Positions 63,411-64,000 of a DNA stretch of 64,000 bases are shown in pieces. Position 1 is the first letter of the stretch; each line of letters starts with the position of its first letter. Source of the stretch: Campylobacter showae (GTDB lineage: Bacteria > Campylobacterota > Campylobacteria > Campylobacterales > Campylobacteraceae); NCBI RefSeq assembly GCF_004803815.1, contig NZ_CP012544.1:1178001-1242000 (forward strand), written 5' to 3'. The notes below the pieces were generated by a model that did no database searches, was not told where the DNA came from, and was given only the letters and a program-made list of their open reading frames with translations. The position numbers were made by a program, and so were the translations under genes.

Positions 63411-64000
63411 CTATTTCAAAGCCTCAAGTCTAACCGCGACAGACCTTCTATGTGCCCCCAGTCCCTCGGCATCGGCTAGCTTCATGCACGCATTTCCTAG
63501 CTCACTTATGCCTTTTGCATTTAGCGAGATGAGCGAAGTGCGCTTCATAAAATTTTCGACCCCTAAAGGCGAGTAAAATCTCGCGCTACCGCCCGTCGGG
63601 AGCGTATGATTCGGTCCGGCTAGATAGTCGCCCATCGCTTCAGGCGTAAAGTGTCCGATAAATATCGCTCCGGCATGCCTGATCTGCCTGGCCAGCTCCA
63701 TCGCGTCGTTTGTCGCGATTTCTAGGTGCTCGGGCGCTAGCTCGTTAGCCAGCCTCACGCACTCATCAAGGTCGCTAGCTACGATGATAGCACCCTTTTT
63801 ATCGATACTAACCTGCGCGATCGGCTGCCTAGCTAGAGTCTTGATCTCCTCGTTGATATGCCTTTGTACCGCTGCGCCGAAAGCTTGATTTGGCGTGATG
63901 AGTACGGCGCTAGCCATCTCGTCGTGCTCGGCCTGCGAGAGCAGATCCACGGCGATGTGGCGAGGGTCGGCGCTCTCGTCTGCTATGACGCAGATCTCGC
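63411..64000 (-). CDS. hisD: Histidinol dehydrogenase, C-terminal part (partial)
   Basis: The frame is open to the window edge, so the true start lies beyond 64000. The visible 196 residues include IADESADPRHIAVDLLSQAEHD, where the Glu/His near the end of this stretch are active-site and zinc residues, ANELAPEHLEI, HAGAIFIGHFTPEAMGDYLAGPNHTLPTGG and SLISLNAKGISELG. HisD performs the last two steps of histidine synthesis, oxidising histidinol to histidine with NAD. A structured element lies directly beyond its stop. Confidence 0.97.
   Translation of the reverse strand, partial: EICVIADESADPRHIAVDLLSQAEHDEMASAVLITPNQAFGAAVQRHINEEIKTLARQPIAQVSIDKKGAIIVASDLDECVRLANELAPEHLEIATNDAMELARQIRHAGAIFIGHFTPEAMGDYLAGPNHTLPTGGSARFYSPLGVENFMKRTSLISLNAKGISELGNACMKLADAEGLGAHRRSVAVRLEALK

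Noticed and set aside
1-64000. tRNA or rRNA genes
   Set aside because: No cloverleaf or rRNA signature was noticed on reading the intergenic regions; a tRNA scan would settle it.

Overview
The window looks like a chromosomal segment of a Campylobacter, most likely one of the higher-GC oral species (the C. rectus / C. showae / C. curvus group). The base composition is mid-40s GC by eye, the sequence is saturated with AAATTT-type words, and long stretches follow the gene order known from C. jejuni: lolC/E-type permease, secA, lolA, periplasmic protein, PIF1-type helicase, lipoprotein (Cj0941c-Cj0946); the rsmH/ftsL-like/ppiD/ftsA/ftsZ cell-division block (Cj0691-Cj0696); purH, DnaJ-like, purL, mnmE, jag, yidC, yidD, rnpA, rpmH, GNAT, UDG, periplasmic protein, thioesterase (Cj0953c-Cj0965c); and katA-ankyrin (Cj1385-Cj1386). 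The species call is inference; no rRNA or tRNA gene was seen.

Layout. 1-1.4 kb: end of an OmpR-type response regulator and its ArsS-type histidine kinase. 1.5-4 kb: small unknown genes and two broken genes. 4-13.3 kb: protein export and lipoprotein block (LolC/E-like, SecA, LolA) plus a helicase and a lipoprotein joining NlpC/P60 and peptidase M15 domains. 14-16 kb: DUF523 and a D-amino-acid transaminase. 16-22.6 kb: division block ending in ftsA-ftsZ with a clear terminator. 22.6-24.9 kb: orphan and decayed sequence. 24.9-27.2 kb: DUF59 / NnrS-like / DUF2249 cluster and a small secreted peptide. 27.3-33.4 kb: purH, TerB-DnaJ, SDH_sah-type serine hydrolase, purL. 33.5-37.7 kb: an AT-rich membrane-protein gene with gene remnants, a secreted protein and three paralogous lipoproteins. 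37.7-42.5 kb: tightly overlapping mnmE-jag-yidC-yidD-rnpA-rpmH operon. 42.6-45.4 kb: GNAT, UDG, periplasmic protein, thioesterase. 45.4-49.7 kb: three large putative flagellar-secreted proteins. 49.9-60 kb: ThrE-type exporter pair, DUF4149, prmC, M48 protease, a probable propeller protein, NSS and BCCT transporters, DKNYY protein. 60.4-62.4 kb: katA and its ankyrin partner. 63.4 kb to the end: C-terminal part of hisD.

The two most interesting signals are these. (1) The 45.4-49.7 kb operon has a near-consensus sigma-28 promoter. Its three proteins end in matching short tails (VDIKA / FDVKA / LDLRA). Two share a GKINGLD domain and two carry EF-hand/dockerin-like loops, and the gene junctions are nearly identical, which suggests a family of flagellum-dependent secreted proteins that arose by duplication. 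(2) A family of 80-150 bp structured intergenic elements sits directly 3' of stop codons, at 8.6, 9.2, 29.1, 34.7, 49.8 and 63.1-63.4 kb. The arm sequences differ between copies but remain complementary, so the copies look like dispersed 3'-end RNA structures. Other points are an rnpA without a standard start codon, a perfect 33-bp inverted repeat upstream of purH, and frameshifts that coincide with six-base A/T runs in two genes.
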